Source of the DNA: Rhineura floridana
Taxonomy: Eukaryota; Chordata; Lepidosauria; Squamata; Rhineuridae
Assembly: GCF_030035675.1 (NCBI RefSeq)
Contig: NC_084481.1
Span: forward strand, 235,196,927-235,260,926
Direction: 5' to 3'
DNA: 64,000 nucleotides
A program made the translations under genes and the position numbers. This document shows positions 1 through 9,568 of this stretch, piece by piece. The stretch's first letter is position 1. Each line of letters opens with the position of its first letter. The notes beneath the pieces were generated by a model. That model made no database searches, was not told where the DNA came from, and saw only the letters and a program-made list of their open reading frames with translations.

Positions 1-230
1 TCTATTAACATCAATGTAGTGTAGTGGTTAAGGAGTTGGACTGCTGCCTGGGAGACCAGGGTTCAAATCCCCACATTGCCATGATGCTCACTGGGTGACC
101 TTGGGCCAGTCACTGCCTCTCAGCCTCAGAGGGAGGCAATGGTAACCCCCCTCTGAATACTGCTTACCATGAATACCATAGGGTCGCAATTAATGAACCA
201 AAGTTAGTCATGTCTATTAACATCAATGTA
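1..230 (+). repeat. Direct repeat bracketing a SINE
   Basis: The 20 bases at 1-20 recur exactly at 211-230, each directly before a SINE head. This is what a target-site duplication looks like when one SINE inserts just upstream of another. A tandem duplication of about 210 bp is the alternative, but the two SINE bodies differ at their 3' ends, which favours insertion. The left side may be cut by the window edge. Confidence 0.6.
17..210 (+). mobile_element. Sauria-type SINE, copy 1
   Basis: The head is tRNA-like: an A-box region (gtagtggttaaggagttgg) and a B-box (ggttcaaatcc) near 60-70. The shared lizard SINE body follows (gaccttgggccagtcactg, then the gaggcaatggtaa block). The 3' end only partly resembles the Bov-B-type tail. 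Such SINEs are pol III transcribed and mobilised in trans by Bov-B. Confidence 0.8.
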
Positions 231-400
231 GTGTAGTGGTTAAGGTGTTGGACTGCGGCCTGGGAGACCAGGGTTCAAATCCCCACATTGCCATGATGCT
301 CACTGGATGACCTTGGGCCAGTCACTGCCTCCCAGCCTCATGAAAGCCCTATTCATAGTGTTGCCATAAGTCGGAATTGACTTGAGTACATACATACATC
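222..400 (+). mobile_element. Sauria-type SINE, copy 2
   Basis: Same tRNA-like head as the upstream copy, with a shorter body that lacks the gaggcaatgg block. It ends in a recognisable Bov-B-like 3' motif (cataagtcggaattgactt) and a short tac/at-rich tail. It is a conventional 3'-complete copy. Confidence 0.8.
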
Positions 401-433
401 CCCTTATATACACATTTTTGTACACATGATTTG

Positions 434-584
434 CAGTGGTTGCTGGTGGCCCCGCTGTCAGTGGGGCAGTGAATCCGTTTTGGATTTTAGCCTGAACTTT
501 CAAGGAGCTGTCCAAAGTGTTTGCGGACTAAAACCCAGAGTTGATTCATTGTCCTGCTGAGATCAGAACCACCAGGCTCCGCTG
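434..584. mobile_element. hAT-type MITE, CAGTGG..GCTGGTGGC family
   Basis: This 151-bp palindromic element begins CAGTGGTTGCTGGTGGC and ends in the near-complement (accaccaggctccgctg). The 8-bp flanks atgatttg and gttatttg match at 6 of 8 positions, as expected for an aged hAT target duplication. The core (tgaactttcaaggagctgtc) recurs at 20719-20962, 31413-31492 and 34195-34285. It has no coding capacity. Confidence 0.6.
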
Positions 585-734
585 GTTATTTGGTTGGAGA
601 AGTGAATCACAGAGTTCAGCAAAGTGAGAATTTCGAAGTATAGCTGTGCTCTGGTTGATGTGTGCAACTAAAAGAGGTTCTCATTAAACATGCAAACAGC
701 AACAATTTTCTTCCCCCGTCCCTAACAGGAGGCT

Positions 735-1012
735 TCTAGCTGCAAAGCTTTTTTCAATTGTGGCCCCCACTCTGTGGAATTCCCTCCCAGATGATCTCCG
801 CCAGGCCCCCTCTATGATGAGCTTTCGCCGGGCCTTGAAGACCTGGCTCTTCAAACAGGCTTTTGGGGTGGGTTAGGTTTTATTATTATTGGTTGAGATT
901 GTAATATTGTAATGTAACTATATGTTTTAATTTTGTACGTCGCCCAGAGTGGCTGGATTGCCAGCCAGATGGGCGACTAATACATTTAATAAGTAAATAA
1001 ATAAAAAAATAT
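735..1012 (+). mobile_element. L2-type LINE 3' end
   Basis: The translated remnant is the end of an L2 ORF2 (the block around ctgtggaattccctcccaga, then tgaagacctggctcttcaaa). An AT-rich 3' UTR follows with the cgcccagagtggctgg motif and an (aaat)n tail. Strongly 5' truncated. Confidence 0.75.
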
Positions 1013-1497
1013 ATTTGTCCTGCAACATATGAGGGTCTGTAAACAAGGCGATGTGCCGGAAGAATGAGGGCTTCCCAGTGTATCCCTGCTCTGCACTCAC
1101 ATGTTTTTAATCTCAGGAGGAAAAAGAGTGCCTGAATAGGGCGTAGGGAACTGGTAGATCAACTCCTGCTTCATTTATCATAAGCAGACACCGGTGAGTC
1201 TCAGAAATCTAACATGCATGGCCTTCCCTCATTCATCCTGTGCAATTAAAAACCCAGCGAGCGATTTACATTTATTGTGCAGGGATCATTAGAGTAATCA
1301 AAGCCTGTTCACAGATGTAAGTAATGCTGTTTTAATGGGATTCGGCTGCCGGTAGAACACCTTTCTTTACATCCCTGTCAGGTGGGGGATAGAAACCTTT
1401 TTGTGCAAGGAGGATGGCACTGGAAGTTTCATTTGAAATTTGATGCATGCCTGATAGGCACCACTGAATTAGCGGTGCCATCAAGATCTTGAGCAGC
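1013..1497. other. No recognised repeat or gene
   Basis: I see no open frame of note, SINE head or LINE motif. The stretch around 1140-1340 is of mixed composition with non-repetitive words, so it could be old unique or conserved non-coding DNA. That is a guess from texture only. Confidence 0.3.
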
Positions 1498-1606
1498 GTT
1501 TGCCACCCTGGTGCCCTCCAGATGTTTGGGACTACAACTCCCATCAGCCCCAGCCAGCTGGAGCTACAGTCTAAAACATCTGGAGGGCACCAGGGTGGCA
1601 AAGGCC
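1498..1606. mobile_element. Palindromic MITE (ccctccagatgttt family)
   Basis: The arms tttgccaccctggtgccctc and gagggcaccagggtggcaaa are reverse complements, and the inner block actacaactcccatcagccc is typical of a very common reptile hAT-like MITE. Related, more decayed copies lie at 21045-21175, 23545-23640, 34330-34450, 44320-44575 and 49852-49975. Confidence 0.65.
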
Positions 1607-1674
1607 AGTTCTGAGATCCTGTTTCTCCATTGGGAATGGAATGATTTGTCCGTGTTGGTTCCCTCAGTGTCTCA

Positions 1675-2045
1675 TTTTTCTAATCTTAAATTCGGCTCTC
1701 CACATTTCTGCAATAATTTGCTTTTTTAAAAAAAATCCTCATGAAAATTCTTCAGCATTCAGTGCAAATTTCTCCTAATAAATTCATTTTGGTATGCAGT
1801 TTTGACTAATGTAATTTTTTCAAGCAGTTTGTCCTAGTAGAATGCATTTTTCTATGCTATTTTCACCAATATATTTCATTGTTATGCACATTTCCCCCTA
1901 ATATATGCATTGCTTGATTGGAGAAAATTTTGGATATGTGTGAATTTTGAAGGATGGCTAGGTTTTGGTTCTCATATTTTTTGGAAAGTGCAAAATCGAT
2001 AGATTTGGCTTGAAATGCAAACTGAATTGAATATCTCCCCCACCC
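1675..2045 (+). repeat. Unclassified dispersed repeat, copy 1
   Basis: This AT-rich block aligns over about 190 bp with 2866-3050: tctccacatttct, a poly-A/T run, cctcatgaaa, tgcatttttnTATGCTA, then atatatgcatt in the same order. The family was not recognised. It has no coding potential. Confidence 0.55.
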
Positions 2046-2064
2046 CTCGTTGCAAAGCCTTTTT

Positions 2065-2110
2065 TAAATCAAACACACACACACTCTGTCTCTCTCACAC
2101 ACACTCACAG
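2065..2110 (+). repeat. (AC)n/(TC)n microsatellite
   Basis: Alternating acacac and tctctc runs next to the unclassified repeat. Confidence 0.8.
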
Positions 2111-2770
2111 TAATGATTAGGTTGTAAACAGAGGTCAAAACATCGCCTCTTTTTAGAAGTAGAAGGATCTGTGCCTTTGGCTTGCACATTTACTCCTATG
2201 TAGGATCTAATATTTAATTGTTGATAGAACTGTGCATACCACACACACCCTTTCTGAATTAGGCTGAACAGCTATTTTAAGTTGTGCTGACACAAATTAA
2301 ACAGGGATCCGGCTATCTATTGATTTTGTCAGCAGCAGGGCCATCCCTACCCCCCTTCTTTCCTGAAGTCATCTTTAAAGACTTTACTTTTATTAAACTA
2401 AATACTGCCAGTTAACTAAAGTCTTTGTTTTTATAGACTCGGGAGAACAAGATCCAACATAAATTAATCATGACTTAATTGAGTGAACTAATTCTAGTTC
2501 TCTTCAGTCCGCTGCACCATAATATCCCTGTCTTCCCAATGCTGTAACTGAAGGCTAAATGGTGCATTACTGTAACAGCTTCAACTTTTATCTCTCTAGC
2601 ACAAAGGAATTCAAGTTTTAATTTCCCCTAGAATTAAGTCTGCAAAACATTTTCTTGGTGAGAAAGGCAAAACCTTTGCAACACCCTGGTAACCAAGATT
2701 GGAAATGACATCCATCTTGTCCTAGTCTCAAGGGTTTCTGCAGTATGGATGATGAATCTGTCGATCATGG
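2111..2770. other. No recognised feature
   Basis: No SINE or LINE motif and no convincing ORF. The stretch 2380-2680 is AT-rich and non-repetitive by eye. Confidence 0.3.
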
Positions 2771-2774
2771 TTTC

Positions 2775-2862
2775 TCATTGGTCCAGGGGCCAGTCAGTGT
2801 AGACAATACTCAGATGAATGGACCAATGGTCTGACTCAGTGTAAGGTAACTTCCTACGTACT
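2775..2862 (+). mobile_element. tRNA-SINE 3' fragment (second SINE family)
   Basis: It carries the 3' module of a second lizard SINE family: ggccagtcagtgtagacaat, then atggaccaatggtctgactc and ggtaacttcctacgt. The tRNA head is missing. Confidence 0.65.
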
Positions 2863-2865
2863 AAT

Positions 2866-3050
2866 CTCAAATTCAGTTCTCCACATTTCTACATCAGTTT
2901 GCAATTTTTTTAAAAAAATTCCTCATGAAACTCCACAATGATTTTAGTGCACCTTTTCCCCAATGTACACATTTTTGCAAGCCTTTTGCCCTAATGTAAT
3001 GCATTTTTGTATGCTACTTTTATTAATATATGCATTTATGCACCATATTG
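2866..3050 (+). repeat. Unclassified dispersed repeat, copy 2
   Basis: Second, shorter copy of the repeat at 1675-2045 in the same orientation. It follows the SINE fragment directly, so the SINE may have inserted at its edge. Confidence 0.5.
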
Positions 3051-3765
3051 GCTACCTCTGAACTGGATGATGAAATTATATTTCCAGATTTTCCTTCTGC
3101 CCTGTAAATGATGCCTTCAGTGGCATACCATGTTCCCTCAGATATCTCCAAGCAGATGTGAATTACCAGCATTGTGCTTTCAGGCATATTCAAGTAATGA
3201 AAACATAGTATTGAATTTTAACTTAATAAAGTAGATTGTTTTTTAATTGAAATGTATTTCCCCTCTTTCATGTCCCTCAAGTGGGAATGTTCCAAATAGT
3301 TAATTATGTTTCATCTAAAGGGAGAACACCTACCAATTAATTTATTTTCTGACAGTCAAATGAAAACAGGGACTCCTTTTCACCAGCTTATGAGAATAGC
3401 ACACCCGTATGTGGTTTTAACACATGGGCGAAAAAACTATTGAAAGAAGTACCTATACAATGCATGTGGCAATTCTTCCACCAAAGCCCTCAATGAGATT
3501 GGCACTTGGATAACATGGGATATTTAAGGGGATGAGATCCTCTCATTGGAGGATGCACTCCTGGGTATAAAGAGAGTAGGAACAAAACAAGGGATAAGTG
3601 TTAGGATGGATCCAGACCAGGGTCGGTTTTCTTTAGCCTCCTTTCCTCTGTTTGGTGGGCACTGTGCTGACATGGCCACAGGATGCAAGGCCAAACTCTA
3701 AAATGGGCTACAGCTGAGTAAAATCAAAAGAGAGAATGGAGGAAGTTCAACAAAACCAGAGGCTG
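3051..3765. other. No recognised feature
   Basis: No repeat family or coding region could be assigned. Short frames here lack domain similarity. Confidence 0.3.
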
Positions 3766-3789
3766 GTGGCGGATGAAAGATGGGGGCAA

Positions 3790-3962
3790 GAGTTCCTTTA
3801 TGAGAAGGACCACAGCCCATCTGCCTTGCATGCAGGAGGTGCCAGGTTTAGTTCCTGGTGTCCCCAGGTAGGGCTGGGAAAAGCTCCTGCCAGAAACTCT
3901 AGACAGCCACTGCCAGTCAGTGTAGGCAAGAGGGCACAAGATGTGCCAATGGTCTGACTTCC
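3790..3962 (+). mobile_element. tRNA-SINE (second family), decayed
   Basis: B-box-like block (caggtttagttcctggtgtc), then caggtagggctgggaaaagc, the cagccactgccagtcagtgt module and the tail ccaatggtctgactt. The order matches the other copies of this family (for example 49018-49195). Confidence 0.6.
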
Positions 3963-4189
3963 CATTTCTCACATTCCAGGAGGAGAGGAGGAGGAAGCAG
4001 GAGCCAAAGGAAAGCCAAGTGGGGCACAGGCACCTGGGAAGAGAGGCTGGGGGTATGGCCCTTATGACCACATTTCCATGCACATCCCCACCACCTGGCA
4101 AGCGTTTTGCATGGCTTGACATACAGATGTGTTGCTGCATTTTATCCTGAAACTGACTTTGCATACAGAGGTCTTCAGAGCACCAGATT

Positions 4190-4295
4190 AGTTGGGAGTA
4201 AAGTAGCTGCTTTGGAAGACGGTGATCAGGCATTCGAACAACATGGCCGGTCCAGCAAAGTTGATGTTGTGGGATCATCGCCCTCCAGATATGGC
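4190..4295 (-). mobile_element. Inverted LINE C-terminal fragment
   Basis: On the minus strand this reads LCWTGHVVRMPDHRLPKQLL, the post-RT C-terminal motif of an APE-type LINE family common in metazoans. It abuts, head to head, the plus-strand LINE body that starts near 4300. That body ends just before this motif would be expected, so the two pieces look complementary in content but inverted in arrangement. Confidence 0.65.
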
Positions 4296-4299
4296 AAAA

Positions 4300-5875
4300 A
4301 GACATTAACTGTGCTGCTAAGAAAAAAATATATGCCAGTGCAAAGGCTGAGGTCCAAAGAAGAACTAGAGAACTTAAGAACGCATGGTGGATAAAGAAAG
4401 CACAAGAAATCCAGCATTTTGCCCATGCTCATGATGCACAGGGCTTTTTTAATGCCACAAAGGCCATCTACAGACCAACAAATTATGTTACAAATCCCTT
4501 ACATTCAATAGATGGTACCAAACTTCTAAAGGACAAAGAGTCTATTGCACTGCATTGGAAAGAGTTTTACCACGACCTCCATAATCGTAACTGTATTGTG
4601 GCTGATGAGGTCTTCTCGCAAATCCCACAACAACAAATTAGAGATGAGCTTGCAGTATCCCCTAATTTGGATGAAGCCAATAAAGCCATTAATCAAATGA
4701 AGAATAACAAAGCTAGTGGACCTGATGGGATTCCTGCTGAAGTCTTTAAAGAAGGTGGGCCTGAACTTACACAACAACTTCATAAACTTATCGAAAAAAT
4801 CTGGATGAGGGAGGAGATCCTGGAAGACTTTAGGGATGCCATAATTATCACTCTTTTCAAGAAGGGTGATAGAACAGATTGTGGGAACTACCGAGGCATT
4901 TCTCTTCTATCTACCGCAGGTAAAATCCTTGCAAGGATCCTCGCAAATTGCCTCCTGCCTATCTCAGAAGACATCCTCCCTGAATCCCAAAATGGTTTCT
5001 GCCCTTCCAGGGGGACAGTGGACATGATCTTCACTGCACGACAGCTTCAAGAAAAATGCAGGGAGCAAAACCGACCTCTGTATATGGTGTTTATTGATCT
5101 GACTAAGGCCTTAGATACTGTAAATCGAACTGCTCTCTGGACCTTCCTTCCAAAAATTGGATGCCCTGATAGATTTGTGAATATTTTGCGACTCCTCCAT
5201 GACAACATGACGGCAACAATTTTGGATAACAATGGCTCTCAAAGTGATCCATTTAAAGTGGGATCAGGCATCAAACAGGGATGTGTCATTGCTCCGACCT
5301 TATTTGCTATTTTCATTGCCATGATTGAGGGGAAACTTCCCACTGGCGTGGAAATCACGTATCAAACAGATGGAAAGCTTTTTAATCTCAGTTGCCTGAA
5401 AGCAAAAAATAAGGTAATTATAACCTCTGTCATAGAACTTCAATATGTCGATGACAATGTGGTCTCCGCACATTCAGAGGAAGATCTTCAAACTATCCTA
5501 AATGTCTTTGCAGAAGTATATGAAAAGCTTGGCCTCTCGCTTAACATTAAAAAACCCAAAGTGCTTCATCAGCAAGTGCGAACCAATCCCTCTGTAGCCC
5601 CATCAATCCAGCTTAATGGTGTGGCGCTGGAGAATGTCAATCACTTTTCTTATCTTGGCAGCCTTCTCTCTGTAAAAGCTGACATCGACACTGAAATTCA
5701 ACATTGTCTGAGCTCTGCGAGTGCCGCATTCTCCCAAATGAAGCGTAGAGTGTTCGAGGATCGGGATATTCACAGGGAGACCAAAATGCTTATTTACAAA
5801 GCCACTGTACTACCGACCTTATTGTATGCCTGTGAAACATGGACCATCTATAAACGCGTATCTAGACCAGCACTG
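4300..5875 (+). mobile_element. Non-LTR retrotransposon (LINE), clade unresolved
   Basis: A 5'-truncated LINE covering the linker and reverse transcriptase. Conserved RT blocks: NYRGISLLSTAGKILARIL, LPESQNGF, FIDLTKALDTVN and the catalytic YVDD box. It is clearly different from the CR1, L2 and Bov-B elements elsewhere in this window. Similarity to the LINE family stops near 5870, and unrelated sequence with a SINE head on the minus strand follows. Confidence 0.8.
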
Positions 5876-5950
5876 ACTACTCTGAATCGAAGCAAATCTC
5901 CGGTATCTCATCAGCTTCCCGAGCCCTCCAGCCTAAGGGGCCTTGAATGA
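4315..5950 (+). CDS. LINE ORF2 fragment: reverse transcriptase
   Basis: One frame is open from about 4315 to the stop at 5948-5950. It starts inside the linker that precedes the RT (readable as KNAWWIKKAQEIQHFAHAHD), so it has no native start codon. Counting from the GTG at 4598, the palm aspartate of FIDL is near residue 167 and YVDD is at 283-286. The usual AFD of the first block reads ALD. The final 25-30 residues do not fit the family and are read-through into flanking DNA. The endonuclease domain is absent and the C-terminal domain lies inverted upstream, so the product could not be a working retrotransposase. The long open frame implies a fairly recent insertion. Confidence 0.7.
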
Positions 5951-6057
5951 CTGTTTCAGGGATTGAACCCGGCAAATGCCAGTATAAACAGGAAACTGTG
6001 TTATGCCTAATCCACACTCATGGGCAGTGCTCTGCCACTGAGCTATGGCCCTTCTCC
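5945..6057 (-). mobile_element. tRNA-SINE head fragment
   Basis: On the minus strand the head reads ggccatagctcagtggcaga and later a B-box-like gggttcaatccc (seen here as gggattgaaccc). About 60 bp of extra sequence separates the boxes, so the copy is disrupted. Confidence 0.6.
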
Positions 6058-6094
6058 TAAAACGGATGTTTTAAGGAGATGTTGAAGAGCCAGG

Positions 6095-6742
6095 AAACTG
6101 CCATGTACACAGTGAGAAGGATCTTGGGATTGTTTTTGATCACAAGCTGAATGTGAGCCAACAGTGTGATGTGGTTGCAAAAAGGCAAATGCTATTTTAG
6201 GCTGCATTAACAGAAGTATAGTTTCCAGATCGTGTGAAGTACTAGTTCCTCTCTATTGGGGACTGGTTAGGGCTCATCTTGAGTATTGCATCCAGTTCTG
6301 GACATCACACTTTAAGAAGGATGCAGACAAACTGGAACGGGTTCAGAGGAGGGCAACAAGGATGATCAGGGGACTGGAAACAAAGCCTTATGAGGAGAGA
6401 CTGAAAGAACTAGGTATGTTTAACCTTTAGAAAACAGAGGGGAGATATGATAACAAGTACTTGAAAGGTTGCCAAAATGAGGAGGGCCAGGATCTCTTCT
6501 CCATCATCCCAGAGTGCTGGACATGGAATAATGGGCTCAAGTTACAGGAAGCCAGAATTTGGCTGAACATCAGGAAAAACTGTGGTACAACAATGGAACC
6601 AATAACCTAGGGAGGTGGTGGGCTCTCCAACACTGGAGGCCTTCAAGAGGCAGCTGGACAGCCACCTGCCAGGTATGCTTTAAGTTGGATTCCTGCATTG
6701 AACAGGGGTTGGGGAGTGTAGCCACTGGTTCGCTGCAACAAT
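6095..6742 (+). mobile_element. CR1 LINE fragment (ORF2 C-terminus)
   Basis: Broken translation gives the CR1 C-terminal series: [19 protein letters not shown], then the VRPHLEYC-like block, [12 protein letters not shown] and YEERLKEL. Several stops and indels interrupt it. It is closely related to the fragment at 11660-12265, so both are from one CR1 subfamily. Confidence 0.8.
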
Positions 6743-7179
6743 CCTAGGCTCATGTTTGAGCATTCAACAAAGAACTCAGCAAGTTCATGGGTGACAAAGA
6801 CCCAACATTCAAAATTGCTCCCAGGTTTACAAAAACTGTCCTAAATGCCATCTTCGGGATCCCCTGGGGACCTTTTTTCTTGTGAGACTTTGGGGGGTGA
6901 TTTGTGTTTGTTGGGTCCTGAATGAGAATCAGGATGCATGGGTGGAGTCCTGGGTGAGAGCCAGGAGGCTGAGTGGTGAAGTGCATGGGAATAGTTTTGG
7001 TATTTATTTGTTAATTTGGATTATGAATAATGTATGTTTTAGCATTATGGTTTTATTGCATATTTTTAGAACATTGTTTTTTTTTACCCTTCTGTATACC
7101 ACTGAGAGATTTTTTTAATATATATGAAGCAGTAGAGAAATAGCCTTAATAATAATAATCTTCTGTATGGAAAGCACCC
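6743..7179. other. No clear feature; possible decayed LINE tail
   Basis: AT-rich DNA. The end, around 7090-7150 (ctgtataccactgagag), weakly resembles an L2 3' UTR, but I cannot assign it. Confidence 0.25.
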
Positions 7180-7187
7180 CCTCCACC

Positions 7188-7645
7188 CAGGGCTGGCTCC
7201 AGGCATGCGGGGGCCCTTGGGCATCAGCTTGTCCTGGACCCCCGGTGGGTGGGTGCGTGGGTGGGTGGGTGTGCACGTGTGCACGTATGCATGTGCGTGC
7301 AACCCCCCACGTGGCCCCCCATGGCCCCCCTACCTGTCTAGTTTTTACCATTGCCCTTAATGAAGCTGGCCGCCGCGGTTTCCCTAAGGGGAATGAAGCC
7401 TCTGCCGCCATCTTTGTTGATGACACACGTGCGTGCTATGTGCGCACATCTCTGCCATCAACTAAGATGGCCGCAGCAGCTTCAGTACCTTAGGGAAGCT
7501 GCGGCCGCCATCTTCATTAAGGGCAACGCTAAAAAGCCGGCTGACAGGTAAGTGGGGTGTGTGTGGGGCCTCGCAGATCGCGGAAGGGGAGCAGAGGGCC
7601 CCTCGGGCCAGTGCCCAACCTGGCCGCCCTTTAGAACCGGCCCTG
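7188..7645. mobile_element. hAT MITE, 458 bp, with perfect 8-bp duplication
   Basis: It starts CAGGGCTGGCTCCAGGC and ends gaaccggccctg, a hAT-like terminal inverted repeat. The 8 bases cctccacc at 7180-7187 are repeated exactly at 7646-7653. Inside are imperfect inverted blocks around gccgccatctt and aagatggc, a ggtgggt/gtgcac low-complexity run near 7243-7300 and high GC. Frames inside it are not coding. Confidence 0.85.
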
Positions 7646-7653
7646 CCTCCACC

Positions 7654-7838
7654 AGTAGACAATAGTACCAGATGCTGTGAAATGGACAATGGGGAAGAGC
7701 TGTTGGCTTCTGATAGACTTGAGGACTTCCCAGAGGCATCTGTCTGGGCACTGTTGGAAACAGGTTGCTGGGCTAGGAGGATCTTAGGTGTGATCCAGCC
7801 ACACTCTTGTTGTGAAGCTCTTCAAGAGAATTGTTAGT
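7654..7838 (+). mobile_element. CR1/L3-like 3' UTR remnant
   Basis: The order ggacttcccagaggcatctg, gggcactgttggaaacaggt, tgctgggctaggaggatctt follows the 3' end seen intact at 14560-14640. Strongly diverged. The hAT MITE sits at its 5' edge. Confidence 0.5.
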
Positions 7839-8478
7839 AGAAGCAGACAAGTGAAACAGGACAGAGGCATACCATCGAAATGGATCAAGGCAGATAGGAG
7901 CAGGGTAAGAGAGATCAGAATAGCTGGTATCAAATCACTAGCATAATGTTCTAGAATGAAGGTTTGCCAGAGGCAGGAAGTTTGAATCAGACCTACCAGG
8001 ACATAGCCTATCAGGAAGCCAAGCTGGGAAAGTGTATTGTTTCAGAAAGGTATGACAAATTCCTCATTACTAGCCAATCCAGCTGTGAAATGGGAAGTCA
8101 GGCAGAAATCAAAAGCCCCTCAAGCAGCAGGCCTATCATAGGCTGCTAACTAGAAAGGTGCTATAGCATGGCACCTGCATGCTGGTTGTTTGTGTTGGAA
8201 GTGGGGCAAGAGCAACTCCTGTTTTGTTCTTTTGTTTAAGCTCCAGAGGGAAGATAGGGCTAGGGTCCTCCAGATGGATAGGCTTTGTTTATCTTTTATC
8301 TGTGATGCTCTGACTGACTTCCTTCTGTCGCTAGACTGTGATGCCTTTAGGGATGCTTACCTGCCCCTCCTCCTTCCACCCTTTCCATTCCATTCTTCTC
8401 TGGCTGTCCGTGAGAGAGGAGACATCCCTTTGTCTCTGCTGTCTCTCCGAGCATGGGGCTGACTCCTACACCTGGGAG
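7839..8478. other. No recognised feature
   Basis: No SINE, LINE or conserved frame seen. It ends at the hAT terminus. Confidence 0.3.
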
Positions 8479-8847
8479 CAGAGCTTGGAAGATTACTTTT
8501 AAAAAGTAATAAATTACAGTTACAATTACTTGGCCCAAAAAGTAGTAATTACCGTTACAATTACAATTGCTCTGAAAGTAACTGATTACTTTACTTTTTC
8601 TCAAAAGTAATCACTACAATTACATTTCAGTTACTTTTTTTAAAAAACTCCTACAAGGTGCTGGCCTTGGCTGCTGCACATCTAAGAAGCCTAAAACAAT
8701 ATTAAAAATAAACACACACACACAGGGGGTAGTAGAATAAAAAAAATTATCCATAAGATTAACATAATGGCATAACAGAATCTCACATCCCCCCAAGCAA
8801 TGAAGATACCCCAACTCTTGAAATCAAATTTTACACTTGAAATGCTT

Positions 8848-9238
8848 TTATAATATGTTTCTGTTATGTCTCAAAAGAACAAGATGCTCAAAGAGCATGT
8901 CAGACAAGGAATGTCTTTTTACAGTCATTACGTTGCCACCAGTACTGAACAGGCGTTCTACTGCGGCGCTTGAAGGCATGCCTGTGTCGTGCTGCAAAAA
9001 ACACCGCAGCACACGTGGAAAGCCATGGAGTGATGACACTTCCCTGCTGGGAGACCTCAGGTACCTCACCCGTTCCTCCCCAGCAGTGTCCACTGCTGAC
9101 TTCTTGCGCTGGGGCAGAAAGTTAAAGAAGTCATCTTCTAAGTCATCTCCTTCCTGGTCTTGATCTGAAGACTGATCACTGTCCTCATTAAGTACACCCA
9201 TCTTTATTTCAGCTCTCAGCAAGGCTTCCATTGTGTAT
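8848..9238 (-). CDS. hAT-derived gene, last exon: hAT dimerisation domain
   Basis: The acceptor is tctctttcttag, and the first base completes the codon split at the 9569 donor across a 330-bp intron. The exon encodes an acidic stretch followed by the hAT C-terminal dimerisation motif: PSSAAVERLFSTGGNVMTVK, then LSDMLFEHLVLLRHNRNI and a stop. This region mediates dimerisation in hAT transposases and domesticated relatives. No internal stop is present. What remains is a DNA-binding plus dimerisation protein of at least 315 residues, a layout that could repress rather than transpose. A simple deletion derivative is the main alternative. Confidence 0.65.
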
Positions 9239-9568
9239 CTAAGAAAGAGAGAGGATATGTTAACACATATATGTTAGGAAACCATCATCTGCTCTTCATT
9301 TCCTGATGCTTGTCATGTCCCCTGGTTCAGGGTTCAGCCTGAGCCTGTGGATGATGACATGGAAGGTAGGAAGGTGACGAAGTCACTACACTCATGGGGC
9401 AGCACAGCAGACCCTTAAGGATTACCTGCAGCAACCCAAGGTTGTGATGAGGAGCCCCAGGAAGAAAAGGCCCAGCCCCTGCCTACCACCTTAAGCCCTC
9501 TGATGCCTCCCTTGAGACAACATTTCCCTTGGAGTAATCCACCCAAAGGGCTTCCCTAATGTTCTTAC

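Noticed and set aside
17-90. A tRNA gene at the window start, and other tRNA-like boxes in the window
   Set aside because: A and B boxes are present but the cloverleaf is not, and each is followed by a shared SINE body. They are SINE heads.
4107-4394. A separate plus-strand gene of 95 residues upstream of the LINE
   Set aside because: The frame crosses the junction between the inverted LINE fragment and the LINE body in the wrong reading frame for both.
7115-7551. Several 60-108 codon frames near 7.2-7.5 kb
   Set aside because: They fall inside the hAT MITE bounded by exact octamers, which has no coding role.
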